From contig CAMNAE010000105.1 of assembly GCA_946530565.1 (NCBI GenBank), forward strand, positions 1-6,281: DNA of 6,281 bases. The letters are read 5' to 3'. This document shows, in pieces, positions 1 through 5,860 of the stretch. Numbering within the stretch: position 1 is the first letter of the stretch; each line of letters begins with the position of its first letter. The notes below the pieces were generated by a model. It was not told where the DNA came from. It saw only the letters and a program-made list of their open reading frames with translations, and searched no databases. The position numbers and the translations under genes are program-made. Source of the stretch: an uncultured Oscillibacter sp. (GTDB lineage: Bacteria; Bacillota; Clostridia; Oscillospirales; Oscillospiraceae).

Positions 1-847
1 CGGTGGAGACCATGTCGCTCATCACGTCGCCGTCGTAGTTCTTGCAGGCCCAGATGAAGCCGCCCTCGGAGCGGATGACCCGCGCGACCGCGTCGTCGAT
101 GAGGGTGTAGAAGTACTTCAGGCCCTTTTCTTCAAAGCGAGCGCGGAACTCGGCTTCATAGATCTCCTCGAAGATGCGGCGGAAGGCGCCGTCGTAGACC
201 TTGGAGATCGTGTCCTTGGTCGAAAACCACACGTCCTGATCCGTGTCGAGACCGTACTGGAAGCAGCAGCGGGCAAACGACGCGATCGAGTCCTCGCGGT
301 TGTGCATGGCCTGCCACACGGCAGGGCCTGTTACTTTCTGAACGGTGAGCGTCTTCGTCTCGCCGCTCTCGCCGCGGAATACGAGCTCGGCCGTGCCGGG
401 CTCCGCCGTCTCCAGGTCGACGGCGCGGTAGACATCGCCGTAGGCGTGGCGGGCGAGCGTGATCGGCTTTTTCCAGGTCTTCACGACCGGCTTCACCGGA
501 TCGATCACGATCGGCGCGCGGAAGACCGTGCCGTCGAGGATCGCGCGGATCGTCCCGTTCGGGGACTTCCACATCTCGGTGAGCTCGGGGTATTCCTCCA
601 TGCGCTGCTTATTCGGCGTGATCGTCGCGCACTTGACCGCGACGCCGTATTTCCGCGTCGCGTTCGCGGCGTCGACGGTCACCTGGTCGCGCGTTGCGTT
701 GCGGCTTAAAAGCCCGAGGTCGTAGTATTCGGTCTTCAGGTCCACAAAGGGGAGGATCAGCTTTTCCTTGATCATTGCCCAGAGGATGCGGGTCATCTCG
801 TCGCCGTCCATCTCGACGAGCGGCGTGGTCATTTTGATCTTATCCAT
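1..847 (-). CDS. icd: NADP-type isocitrate dehydrogenase, IDH1-like (3' end cut by window)
   Basis: Oxidatively decarboxylates isocitrate to 2-oxoglutarate in the cytoplasm, normally as a homodimer making NADPH. The first 282 residues are visible; family members run to about 400-410, so roughly the last third lies outside. The protein follows the eukaryotic-like (human IDH1) subfamily rather than the E. coli Icd type. It has VEMDGDEMTR near the N-terminus, the substrate loop KSPNGTIR (94-101; S95, N97, R101), R110, RHAYGD (R133, Y140), STKDTI with K211, and the metal-binding aspartates D251/D252, D274 and D278 in KNYDGDVMSD. All expected isocitrate and metal ligands in the visible part are present. 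NADP preference is assumed from the family, because the cofactor-selecting residues lie beyond the window. The ATG start at 847 is 41 bp after the aconitase stop, so the two are probably one transcript. The ribosome site AAAGGAG (861-867) is 13 nt from the ATG, longer than usual. Confidence 0.96.
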   Translation of the reverse strand, partial: MDKIKMTTPLVEMDGDEMTRILWAMIKEKLILPFVDLKTEYYDLGLLSRNATRDQVTVDAANATRKYGVAVKCATITPNKQRMEEYPELTEMWKSPNGTIRAILDGTVFRAPIVIDPVKPVVKTWKKPITLARHAYGDVYRAVDLETAEPGTAELVFRGESGETKTLTVQKVTGPAVWQAMHNREDSIASFARCCFQYGLDTDQDVWFSTKDTISKVYDGAFRRIFEEIYEAEFRARFEEKGLKYFYTLIDDAVARVIRSEGGFIWACKNYDGDVMSDMVST

Positions 848-888
848 ATTTAAGCGGCGTCTCCTTTATAATCTGCAGTCGGCTCTTC

Positions 889-3120
889 TCAGAGCAGTTT
901 TGCGGCGTAGTAGTTCATGAGGCAGCCGCGCAGCAAGATCTCGCGCTCATCGTCGGTCAGGCCGCGCACATGCAGCGTGAGCGGCGTCTCGCTTCCATCG
1001 GCGCGGAGGATCACGGCGGGGATGTCCTCGCGGCCCTGTTCGACCGCCGTGCGGATGTTCGGCACATACACGCAGTCGCCGCTCTCGGCCTCAAAGGGTG
1101 TGCCCTCGTCGAGCGTGAAGGGCAGCATGCCCCAGTTGATGCAGTTGGAGCGGTAGCGCTTCGTGGCAAAGCCGTAGCAGATGTTCGCCATGCCGCCGAG
1201 GACCTTCTGGCAGGAGGCCGCCTGCTCGCGGGCGGAGCCGTCGCCGGGGCGGTTGGCAAAGACCGCGGAGCCGAACTGCGTATTTTCGGCGTCCGCGCCT
1301 GCGCGCTTCATGAGCGATAAGAGCTTTTCCGACGGCTTCCCGGCGCGCCTTGCCGCCTCTTCGGCGGCACAGGCCTTGGCGCGGCCCACATAGGCGGGCT
1401 CGCGGCGCGAGAGCGTGAATTCCGCAAGACGCAGGGGGTTCGAGCGGTAGCTCGAGGTCTCGCCCGAGGGGATCAGCTCGTCGGTCGTCGTGACCGGGTC
1501 GCGCAATACCGCCGCAAGCTCCACAAGGAGATTATCCGAGAGCGCGGGCATCGCGGGCCAGTCGGTGATGTTCGGGCCCATGACGAGCTCGGTCTGGCTC
1601 TGCGGCTTCCCGAAGCCGTTGTAGACGCGGTGGGCATAGGGCGCGGGATCGTAGTGATAGGCGTGGTGCTCGGGCGTATAGTCGAAGGTGTCGGCCGGGG
1701 TGATGCGGCCGCCGTTGGCCGCGGTCGCCGCGATCGAGCGGGCGTCCATCAGGCACACGCCGGCAAACTGGCCCTCGCCGGGCTTTGATCCCTCGCGGTT
1801 GGGGAAGTTGCGCGTCGTGTGGCGAAGAGAGAGCGCGTTGTTCGCCGGCACGTCGCCCGCGCCGAAGCAGGGGCCGCAGAAGCTCGGCTTCAAAACCGCG
1901 CCGGCCCGGAGCAGCGCCGCGCTCGCGCCGATATCGGAGAGCGCAAGGCCCACGGGCACGCTCGTCGGGTAGACGTCGAGCACGAAGGCGCCGTTGCCGC
2001 AGTCGCGGCCCTTTAAGATCGCCGCCGCCTCGTCGATGTTGTCGAAGAGGCCGCCGGCGCAGCCCGCGATCACGCCCTGGTCGGCCCAGACGCCGCCGTC
2101 ACGGATCTTGTTCGTGAGATGGACCTTCGCCTTCGGGAAGCGCTTCTGCGCGTCCGCCTCGACGCCGGCGAGGATCTCTTCGGCGTTTTCGAGAAATTCG
2201 CGGATCGTGTATGCGTTCGAGGGGTGGAAGGGCAGGGCGATCATCGGCTCGACCTTTGCAAGGTCGATCTCGATGTACTTGTCGTAATACGCGCCGTCCT
2301 CGGGCGACATGGCCTTGTACTCGCCGCCGCGGCCGTGGAGCTCGTACCAGGCGCGCACGGTCTCGTCGGTGCACCAGATCGAGGAGAGGCAGGTCGTCTC
2401 GGTCGTCATGCAGTCGATCGCGTTTCTGAAGTCGATCGGGAGCGACGAAATGCCCTCGCCCGCGAACTCGAGCACGCAGTTATTGACAAAGCCGGATTCG
2501 AACGTCGCCTTCACGAGCGCGATCGCGACATCGTGCGGGCCGACGCCGCGCCGCGGCGCGTTTTTCAGGTGCACGAGCACGACCTTCGGATAGGGCACGT
2601 CCCAGGTGTTCTTCAAAAGCTGCTTGGCAAGCTCCGGGCCGCCCTCGCCGACGGCCATCGTGCCGAGCGCGCCGTAACGGGTGTGGGAGTCGGAGCCGAG
2701 GATCATTTTGCCGCAGCCGGCGAGCATCTCGCGGGCATAGGAGTGGATGACGCTCATATTGGCCGGCACATAGATGCCGCCGTACTTTTTGGCCGCGGAG
2801 AGACCGAAGACGTGGTCGTCCTCGTTGATCGTGCCGCCGACGGCGCAGAGGCTGTTGTGGCAGTTCGTGAGCGCGTAGGGCAGGGGGAATTCCTTCATGC
2901 CGGAGGCACGCGCCTGCTGGATGATGCCGACATAGGTGATGTCGTGGCTGACCATCGCGTCAAAGCGCACCTGGAGCTGCGCGGGGTCGGGGGAGACCGA
3001 ATGCGCCTGGAGGATCTTCCAGGCCATCGTGCCCTTGCGGCCCTCTTCGGGCGTGCGGGCGGAGACGGGGCTCAGGCGGCCCGCCTCGAGAAATACGCCG
3101 GTATCATGCAGAGTGATCAT
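889..3120 (-). CDS. Aconitase-superfamily hydratase (probable aconitate hydratase, YbhJ-like size class)
   Basis: Probably interconverts citrate and isocitrate through cis-aconitate with a [4Fe-4S] cluster, feeding the isocitrate dehydrogenase directly downstream. The 743 residues match the ~750-residue class (mitochondrial aconitase, E. coli YbhJ), not the ~890-residue AcnA or ~865-residue AcnB. Cluster ligands are C354 (IAGCAGG), C415 and C418 (FCGPCFGAGD). Other aconitase landmarks are DSHT (144-147), E241, R437 and R442 in TTRNFPNREG, TTDELIPSG with R559, and the swivel-domain loop GDGSAREQ (626-633; S629, R631). Some classic active-site positions differ: CAGG replaces CTNS, Y149 stands where N170 of mitochondrial aconitase would be, and C237 where N258 would be. 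I place these by eye alignment. The divergence looks family-wide, but the exact substrate is less certain than the fold; the icd neighbour is the best argument for aconitate. Start ATG at 3120 is backed by AAAGGAG (3126-3132) with 5-nt spacing. Stop TGA is at 889-891. Confidence 0.9.
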   Translation of the reverse strand: MITLHDTGVFLEAGRLSPVSARTPEEGRKGTMAWKILQAHSVSPDPAQLQVRFDAMVSHDITYVGIIQQARASGMKEFPLPYALTNCHNSLCAVGGTINEDDHVFGLSAAKKYGGIYVPANMSVIHSYAREMLAGCGKMILGSDSHTRYGALGTMAVGEGGPELAKQLLKNTWDVPYPKVVLVHLKNAPRRGVGPHDVAIALVKATFESGFVNNCVLEFAGEGISSLPIDFRNAIDCMTTETTCLSSIWCTDETVRAWYELHGRGGEYKAMSPEDGAYYDKYIEIDLAKVEPMIALPFHPSNAYTIREFLENAEEILAGVEADAQKRFPKAKVHLTNKIRDGGVWADQGVIAGCAGGLFDNIDEAAAILKGRDCGNGAFVLDVYPTSVPVGLALSDIGASAALLRAGAVLKPSFCGPCFGAGDVPANNALSLRHTTRNFPNREGSKPGEGQFAGVCLMDARSIAATAANGGRITPADTFDYTPEHHAYHYDPAPYAHRVYNGFGKPQSQTELVMGPNITDWPAMPALSDNLLVELAAVLRDPVTTTDELIPSGETSSYRSNPLRLAEFTLSRREPAYVGRAKACAAEEAARRAGKPSEKLLSLMKRAGADAENTQFGSAVFANRPGDGSAREQAASCQKVLGGMANICYGFATKRYRSNCINWGMLPFTLDEGTPFEAESGDCVYVPNIRTAVEQGREDIPAVILRADGSETPLTLHVRGLTDDEREILLRGCLMNYYAAKLL

Positions 3121-3125
3121 AATAA

Positions 3126-3132
3126 CTCCTTT
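3126..3132 (-). promoter_or_regulatory. Ribosome binding site of the aconitase gene
   Basis: AAAGGAG ends 5 nt before the ATG at 3120, which fixes the start. Its core recurs as AAAGGAGA before icd (860-867). Confidence 0.85.
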
Positions 3133-3164
3133 AATGGCGGCAGTGCCGATTTTGTATCCCTTCT

Positions 3165-3192
3165 ATGATACCACATTTTGCCTTTCATGCAA
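3165..3192 (-). promoter_or_regulatory. Candidate promoter of the aconitase-icd operon
   Basis: On the minus strand, TTGCAT (3187-3192) and TATCAT (3165-3170) are 16 bp apart, and the -10 is preceded by TGG, making an extended -10 (TGnTATCAT). The start point would fall near 3158, giving a leader of about 38 nt. The -35 overlaps the last codons of the DUF1294 gene. The -10 lies inside a GTATC-N8-GATAC inverted repeat (3154-3171), a possible operator. The match is good but only by eye. Confidence 0.55.
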
Positions 3193-3523
3193 GGGGTAAA
3201 ATGCGCCGATAGAGTCCGCTTGCAAACAGCACGATGAGTGCACACTGCAAAAGAAGAAAGAGCGGGACCAGAATGAAAAACTTCGGCTTCTGCGTCTTGT
3301 GGTGAAAGACGCGCATGCCGAAAAACGCGCCGAGCCCGCCGAAGAGCGCCGCAGACCACAATAGCGTCGATTCGCGGATGCGCCGCCGCTCATGCTGCGC
3401 CTTGAACTTATCGATTCCATAAAGTGTAAAGGAGATTATATTGACAGCGATCAGCAGGATGATCACAGCGCGGTTCGCCATGAACCAGTCCGCTGCAGGC
3501 GCGCACACGGTCGCAATGGACAT
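3185..3523 (-). CDS. DUF1294 family small membrane protein
   Basis: A 112-residue integral membrane protein of unknown function. The family signature is plain: YGIDKFKAQHERRRIRES (35-52), then FGGLGAFFGMRVFHHKTQKPKFF (61-83, with GG, G and the HHKT motif). Hydrophobic stretches at about 18-36, 54-70 and 83-103 suggest three membrane segments, with the basic DK...RRRIRE loop between the first two. Start ATG at 3523 is preceded by GGAGGT (3529-3534) at 5-nt spacing; stop TGA is at 3185-3187. It lies 75 bp after pgi and ends 64 bp before the aconitase gene. The gap before it holds the pgi terminator and no clear promoter, so it may depend on readthrough from pgi. Nothing in the sequence ties it to the metabolism of its neighbours. 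No function is proposed. Confidence 0.88.
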   Translation of the reverse strand: MSIATVCAPAADWFMANRAVIILLIAVNIISFTLYGIDKFKAQHERRRIRESTLLWSAALFGGLGAFFGMRVFHHKTQKPKFFILVPLFLLLQCALIVLFASGLYRRILPLA

Positions 3524-3544
3524 CTTTGACCTCCGGTTTTGTTT

Positions 3545-3579
3545 TTAAGAAGCCGCCCCCTGCCAAGGCGGGAGGCGGC
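3545..3579 (-). terminator. Probable terminator after pgi
   Basis: On the minus strand GCCGCC...GGCGGC forms a 12-pair stem (3552-3579) with one G-U pair and one C-A mismatch around a short TTG-containing loop. The tail is TTCTTAAAA. The stem is strong but the T-run is short and interrupted, so partial readthrough into the DUF1294 gene is plausible. It begins about 20 bp after the pgi stop. Confidence 0.6.
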
Positions 3580-3598
3580 GCGATCGGGCTTGATGCGA

Positions 3599-4930
3599 TT
3601 ATTTGAGCTTCGCCTCGAGCTCGGCCCTGCGGTCTTCGTAGCCGGGCTTGCCGAGCAGGGCGAACATGTTCTTCTTGTAGGCCTCGACGCCCTCCTGGTT
3701 GAAGGGGTTGATCCCGAGCAGATACCCTGAGAGGCCGCAGGCGTATTCGAAGAAGTAGATGAGCTGGCCGAGAGAGCGCTCGTCGCGCTTGTCGACGTCG
3801 ACGATCATATTGGGCACGCCGCCCTCAACATGGGCAAGAAGCGTGCCGTCCATCGCGCGCTCGCGGATGTAGTCCATCGACTTTCCTGCAAGGAAGTTGA
3901 GTCCGTCGCCGTTGACCTCGTCATAGGGCACGAGGAGCTCCGCGTCGGACGGGCCCAGGCGGACCATCGTCTCGAGCATGAGGCGCACGCCCTCCTGGAT
4001 GTACTGGCCCATCGAGTGGAGATCCGCCGTGAACTCGACGCTGGCCGGGAAGATGCCCTTGCCGTCCTTGCCCTCGCTCTCGCCGTAGAGCTGCTTCCAC
4101 CACTCGGTCATAAAGCGGAAGGCGGGGTCGTAGCAGCCGAGGATCTCGACGCTGCGGCCGGCCCTGTAGAGTGCGTAGCGCGTTGCGGCATAGCGGAACG
4201 ACGGGCTCTTCACATCGCCGGAGGCGCACAGGTCCATCATGTCGCGCGCACCGGCGAGCAGCGCGTCGATGTCGATGCCGGCCACCGCGATCGGGAGCAG
4301 GCCGACGGGCGTTAAAACGCTGTAGCGGCCGCCCACGTCGTCGGGCACGACGAAGGTCTCCCAGCCCTCGGCGTCGGCGAGGGACTTCAGAGCGCCTTTG
4401 GCCTTGTCGGTCGTCGCGATGATGCGCTCCTTTGCGCCTTGCTTTCCGTAGCGGCGTTCCAGCTCGGCGCGGAAGAAGCGGAAGGCGACCGCGGGCTCAG
4501 TCGTCGTGCCGGACTTCGAGATGACGTTGACCGAGAAGTCGACGCCCTCCAAAAGGTCCATGACCTCCTGCATGGAGTCGGCGGCAAGACCGTTGCCCAT
4601 GAAGTAGATGTTCGGGGTATCCTTCTTTTTGAGGTTATAGTTCGGCGAGCGCAGGCACTCGATGACGCCGCGGGCGCCGAGGTAGCTGCCGCCGATGCCG
4701 ATCACGACGAGCGCCTGCGACTGCTTTTGGATGCGAGCGGCAGCCGCCTTGATGCGCGCGAGCTCGTCTTTATCAAAATCGCGGGGGAGGTTCACCCAGC
4801 CTAAGAAATCGCTGCCGAGGCCGGTGCCCTTCTGCAGCTTTTCATGGCCGTCCCTGAGGCCCTGGGCGAGGTCCTGTTCGTAGGAAGAGGGGAGGAAGGA
4901 ATCCATCTGGAATGTCCGGAAGCTGAGCAT
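3599..4930 (-). CDS. pgi: Glucose-6-phosphate isomerase
   Basis: Interconverts glucose 6-phosphate and fructose 6-phosphate in glycolysis and gluconeogenesis, in the cytoplasm, usually as a dimer. It is 443 residues from the ATG, the normal length for the short Firmicutes form. Numbering here counts from a TTG three codons upstream. Two SIS-fold phosphosugar loops are visible: GIGGSYLGARG (81-91) and SKSGTTTEP (141-149). Both classic family signatures are intact: VGGRYSVLTPVG (202-213) and GYLLGINPFNQEGVEAYK (405-422). Likely catalytic residues are E289 (GESEGK), H307 (ADLHSMGQ) and K422, by comparison with rabbit and Bacillus enzymes. I chose ATG at 4930, with AAAGGA (4941-4946) 10 nt upstream. 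The TTG at 4939 is in frame but sits only one base after that site, though an earlier AAGGA (4946-4950) could serve it. It has its own promoter and a probable terminator, so it may be a single-gene unit with some readthrough. Confidence 0.97.
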   Translation of the reverse strand: MLSFRTFQMDSFLPSSYEQDLAQGLRDGHEKLQKGTGLGSDFLGWVNLPRDFDKDELARIKAAAARIQKQSQALVVIGIGGSYLGARGVIECLRSPNYNLKKKDTPNIYFMGNGLAADSMQEVMDLLEGVDFSVNVISKSGTTTEPAVAFRFFRAELERRYGKQGAKERIIATTDKAKGALKSLADAEGWETFVVPDDVGGRYSVLTPVGLLPIAVAGIDIDALLAGARDMMDLCASGDVKSPSFRYAATRYALYRAGRSVEILGCYDPAFRFMTEWWKQLYGESEGKDGKGIFPASVEFTADLHSMGQYIQEGVRLMLETMVRLGPSDAELLVPYDEVNGDGLNFLAGKSMDYIRERAMDGTLLAHVEGGVPNMIVDVDKRDERSLGQLIYFFEYACGLSGYLLGINPFNQEGVEAYKKNMFALLGKPGYEDRRAELEAKLK

Positions 4931-4954
4931 AGTCGTCAAGTCCTTTCCTTAGAT

Positions 4955-4968
4955 CCCGCTGACGCGGG
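4955..4968 (-). other. Small hairpin in the pgi 5' leader
   Basis: CCCGC and GCGGG flank a 4-nt loop (GTCA on the minus strand) between the pgi start point and its ribosome site. It has no T-run, so it is not a terminator. It may protect the 5' end of the message or be incidental. Confidence 0.35.
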
Positions 4969-4983
4969 CTTTCTTAAATTAGT

Positions 4984-5012
4984 ATTTTATCACAGCGCGC
5001 GCGGAAGGGCAA
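4984..5012 (-). promoter_or_regulatory. pgi promoter
   Basis: On the minus strand, TTGCCC (5007-5012), a 17-bp spacer and TAAAAT (4984-4989) preceded by TGA form an extended -10 promoter. The expected start is near 4977, giving a leader of about 47 nt before the ATG at 4930. A perfect 6-bp inverted repeat (5023-5037) lies 10 bp upstream of the -35 and could be an operator. Confidence 0.7.
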
Positions 5013-5022
5013 GAGGGACTTA

Positions 5023-5037
5023 CCGGCATTTTGCCGG
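5023..5037. repeat. Inverted repeat upstream of the pgi promoter
   Basis: CCGGCA-TTT-TGCCGG is a perfect 6-bp inverted repeat with a 3-nt centre. There is no T-run on either side, so it is unlikely to be a terminator. Its place 10 bp upstream of the pgi -35 suits a protein binding site, but I do not recognise the regulator. Confidence 0.45.
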
Positions 5038-5083
5038 AAGAAAAGCGCTTTCGCGGGATGAAAAGCGGAGCCGCGGAGAGAAA

Positions 5084-5137
5084 TACTAAAAAAAAATAAA
5101 AATAACGCTTGACAGATGCCCGAGGCTGTGCTACTAT
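5084..5137 (+). promoter_or_regulatory. Strong orphan promoter on the + strand with UP-like A-tract
   Basis: TTGACA (5109-5114), a 17-bp spacer, and TACTAT (5132-5137) preceded by TGC give a consensus -35, a good -10 and an extended TG. Immediately upstream (about 5084-5104) is an almost pure A/T tract with a run of nine A's, as in UP elements of highly expressed RNA genes. The start point should lie near 5142-5145. It diverges from pgi, and no + strand protein gene follows within the window. Confidence 0.85.
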
Positions 5138-5147
5138 ATGCACGTGG

Positions 5148-5166
5148 TTAGTTAAAGCTAACTCAC
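5148..5166 (+). promoter_or_regulatory. IdeR/DtxR-like iron box at the start of the + strand transcript
   Basis: The core is GTTAG-N6-CTAAC (5147-5162). Aligned by eye to the IdeR consensus TTAGGTTAGGCTAACCTAA it matches 13 of 19 positions, including TTAG and CTAAC at the right spacing. It begins about 10 bp downstream of the -10, where a bound repressor would block initiation. DtxR-family iron or manganese repressors are common in clostridia; the assignment is inference. Confidence 0.45.
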
Positions 5167-5198
5167 AGGAGCGCAAACCCTCCTGTCGTGCTTTTTCG

Positions 5199-5236
5199 CC
5201 ATTTTTCTTACCATTTTCTCCTTTTCTCCATTTTCC
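5199..5236 (+). repeat. CCATTTTyC repeats in a pyrimidine-rich tract
   Basis: Three short copies lie at 5199-5207, 5211-5219 and 5228-5236, with TTTTCTCC in tandem at 5214-5229. TCTCCTTT (5217-5224) is the exact complement of AAAGGAGA, the icd ribosome site, and CTCCTTT complements the aconitase site. Complementarity to Shine-Dalgarno sites is easily met by chance in such a tract. Confidence 0.6.
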
Positions 5237-5250
5237 TTTTTTCCTCATCA

Positions 5251-5289
5251 GCAAAAAGCCGCCCTGCTGCACACAGGGCGGCTTTTTGC
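5251..5289. terminator. Strong bidirectional rho-independent terminator
   Basis: A perfect 16-bp stem, from GCAAAAAGCCGCCCTG (5251-5266) to its complement (5274-5289), surrounds a 7-nt loop. The stem carries A-runs on one arm and T-runs on the other, so it works both ways: for the transporter gene ending at 5324 on the minus strand and for the + strand transcript starting near 5144. It also shields the transporter gene from antisense readthrough. Confidence 0.93.
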
Positions 5290-5323
5290 GTCCTGACGCC
5301 GGCTTTGGGAAGCATCCGGGCAC

Positions 5324-5851
5324 TCACTTCTCGATGATCCCGGCGCGCTGGAGGGCCATGACGATCAGCGGGATCAGTACGATGTGGAGGATGATGCCGG
5401 GGATCGCGTTGGTGAACGCGCCGGCGATAAAGGCTGCCATGGTGAACTGGCCGCCGGAGAGGCCGAGGAGCACGGCCATCGCGATGCCCCAGACGATGCG
5501 GCCGCAGAGCATCGCGCCGATCAGCGAGACATAGATGTTCGCGCGGCTCTTCGGCAGCAGTTTAAAGAGCAGGCCGCTTACAAGGCCGTAGGTCGCAAGC
5601 TCGAAGCACATGGCCGTCGCGGTGGGGAAGAGCGGCGGCATGCCGAAGAGAAGAGAGCGCAGCAGCGGCGCGGCGGCGCCGACCGCAAGCGCCCACACAG
5701 GGCCGCATAAAAAGCCGGCGAGGAGCACCGGGATGTGCATGGGCGAGAGCATGTTGCCGATGGCCTGCAGGCGCATTGTGATCACCGGCAGGATCATGCA
5801 GAGGGCCAGGCACACGGCGGCGTAGACGAGAGAGCGGGTGTTCTTGTTCAT
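5324..5851 (-). CDS. ECF transporter S component (substrate unknown)
   Basis: A substrate-binding membrane subunit of an energy-coupling-factor vitamin or micronutrient importer, which would work with the shared EcfA/EcfA'/EcfT module encoded elsewhere. It is 175 residues, typical for S components, and very hydrophobic with about six membrane segments (roughly 8-26, 38-57, 56-70, 79-99, 106-130, 139-168). The first segment holds AVCLA (12-16), an AxxxA motif as used to dock EcfT. The stretch LSPMHIPVLLAGFLCGP (35-51), followed by FGMPPLFPTA and FELATYGLVSGLL, is characteristic of a clostridial branch of PF12822-type S components. The ligand of this branch is not clear to me, so I give no gene symbol. 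Start ATG at 5851 has AAGGGAG (5861-5867) 9 nt upstream. It follows the DUF3842 gene by 110 bp without a clear promoter and ends at a strong terminator. Confidence 0.88.
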   Translation of the reverse strand: MNKNTRSLVYAAVCLALCMILPVITMRLQAIGNMLSPMHIPVLLAGFLCGPVWALAVGAAAPLLRSLLFGMPPLFPTATAMCFELATYGLVSGLLFKLLPKSRANIYVSLIGAMLCGRIVWGIAMAVLLGLSGGQFTMAAFIAGAFTNAIPGIILHIVLIPLIVMALQRAGIIEK

Positions 5852-5860
5852 TTCGGGGTT

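Larger units (their letters stand above)
5144..5288 (+). ncRNA. Candidate small regulatory RNA of about 145 nt
   Basis: The bounds are set by the strong + promoter and the terminator at 5251-5289. From 5' to 3' it would hold: the GTTAG/CTAAC repeat, able to fold as a 5-bp hairpin; a 7-bp hairpin ACAGGAG/CTCCTGT (5165-5186, 8-nt loop); a T-run (5192-5196); a pyrimidine-rich single-stranded tract (5192-5246); and the terminator stem. The tract has three CCATTTTyC copies (5199, 5211, 5228) and a tandem TTTTCTCC (5214-5229). Its reverse complement reads GGAGAAAATGG, a Shine-Dalgarno followed by a start codon. This resembles C-rich or pyrimidine-rich sRNAs that pair with ribosome sites (B. subtilis FsrA is the known iron example), but I recognise no named RNA family. 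A shorter RNA ending at the T-run near 5196 is possible. No protein frame in it looks credible. Confidence 0.45.
4931..5323. other. Gene-free regulatory stretch between pgi and the transporter gene
   Basis: This 393-bp stretch holds the pgi promoter and leader (minus), a CCGGCA-TTT-TGCCGG repeat, a cre-like palindrome (5040-5053), an A-rich tract, a strong + strand promoter, an IdeR-like box, a pyrimidine-rich tract and a bidirectional terminator. It is much richer in A and T than the flanking genes. I see no credible protein gene in it: the open frames on either strand run through the terminator hairpin and match no family I recognise. Confidence 0.8.

Noticed and set aside
2119..3168. Long open frame (349 codons) on the + strand opposite the aconitase gene
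   Set aside because: It is a GC-rich antisense shadow. The minus-strand frame has full aconitase motifs, while this one has low-complexity Arg/Ala/Val/Asp sequence and no recognisable domain.
4937..4939. In-frame TTG as the pgi start
   Set aside because: It is only 1 nt after the nearest AAAGGA. The ATG at 4930 has 10-nt spacing and a better codon, though the TTG cannot be ruled out.
5140..5196. Three-way-junction RNA closed by GCACG (5140-5144) and CGTGC (5187-5191), ending at the T-run
   Set aside because: The 5' strand of the closing stem lies at or before the expected start point, so it is probably not transcribed in full. I match it to no known ribozyme or riboswitch, and there is no hammerhead core.
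5162..5218. Short minus-strand frame of 18 codons starting at an ATG after GGAGAAA
   Set aside because: The spacing from GGAG to ATG is only 3 nt and the peptide has no recognisable feature. The match is a by-product of the CCATTTTCTCC repeat.
4979..5323. 114-codon minus-strand open frame across the gene-free stretch
   Set aside because: It would encode the terminator hairpin and the purine-rich complement of the pyrimidine tract, runs through the + strand promoter and ends at the pgi promoter. The sequence is Lys/Arg-rich and matches no family.
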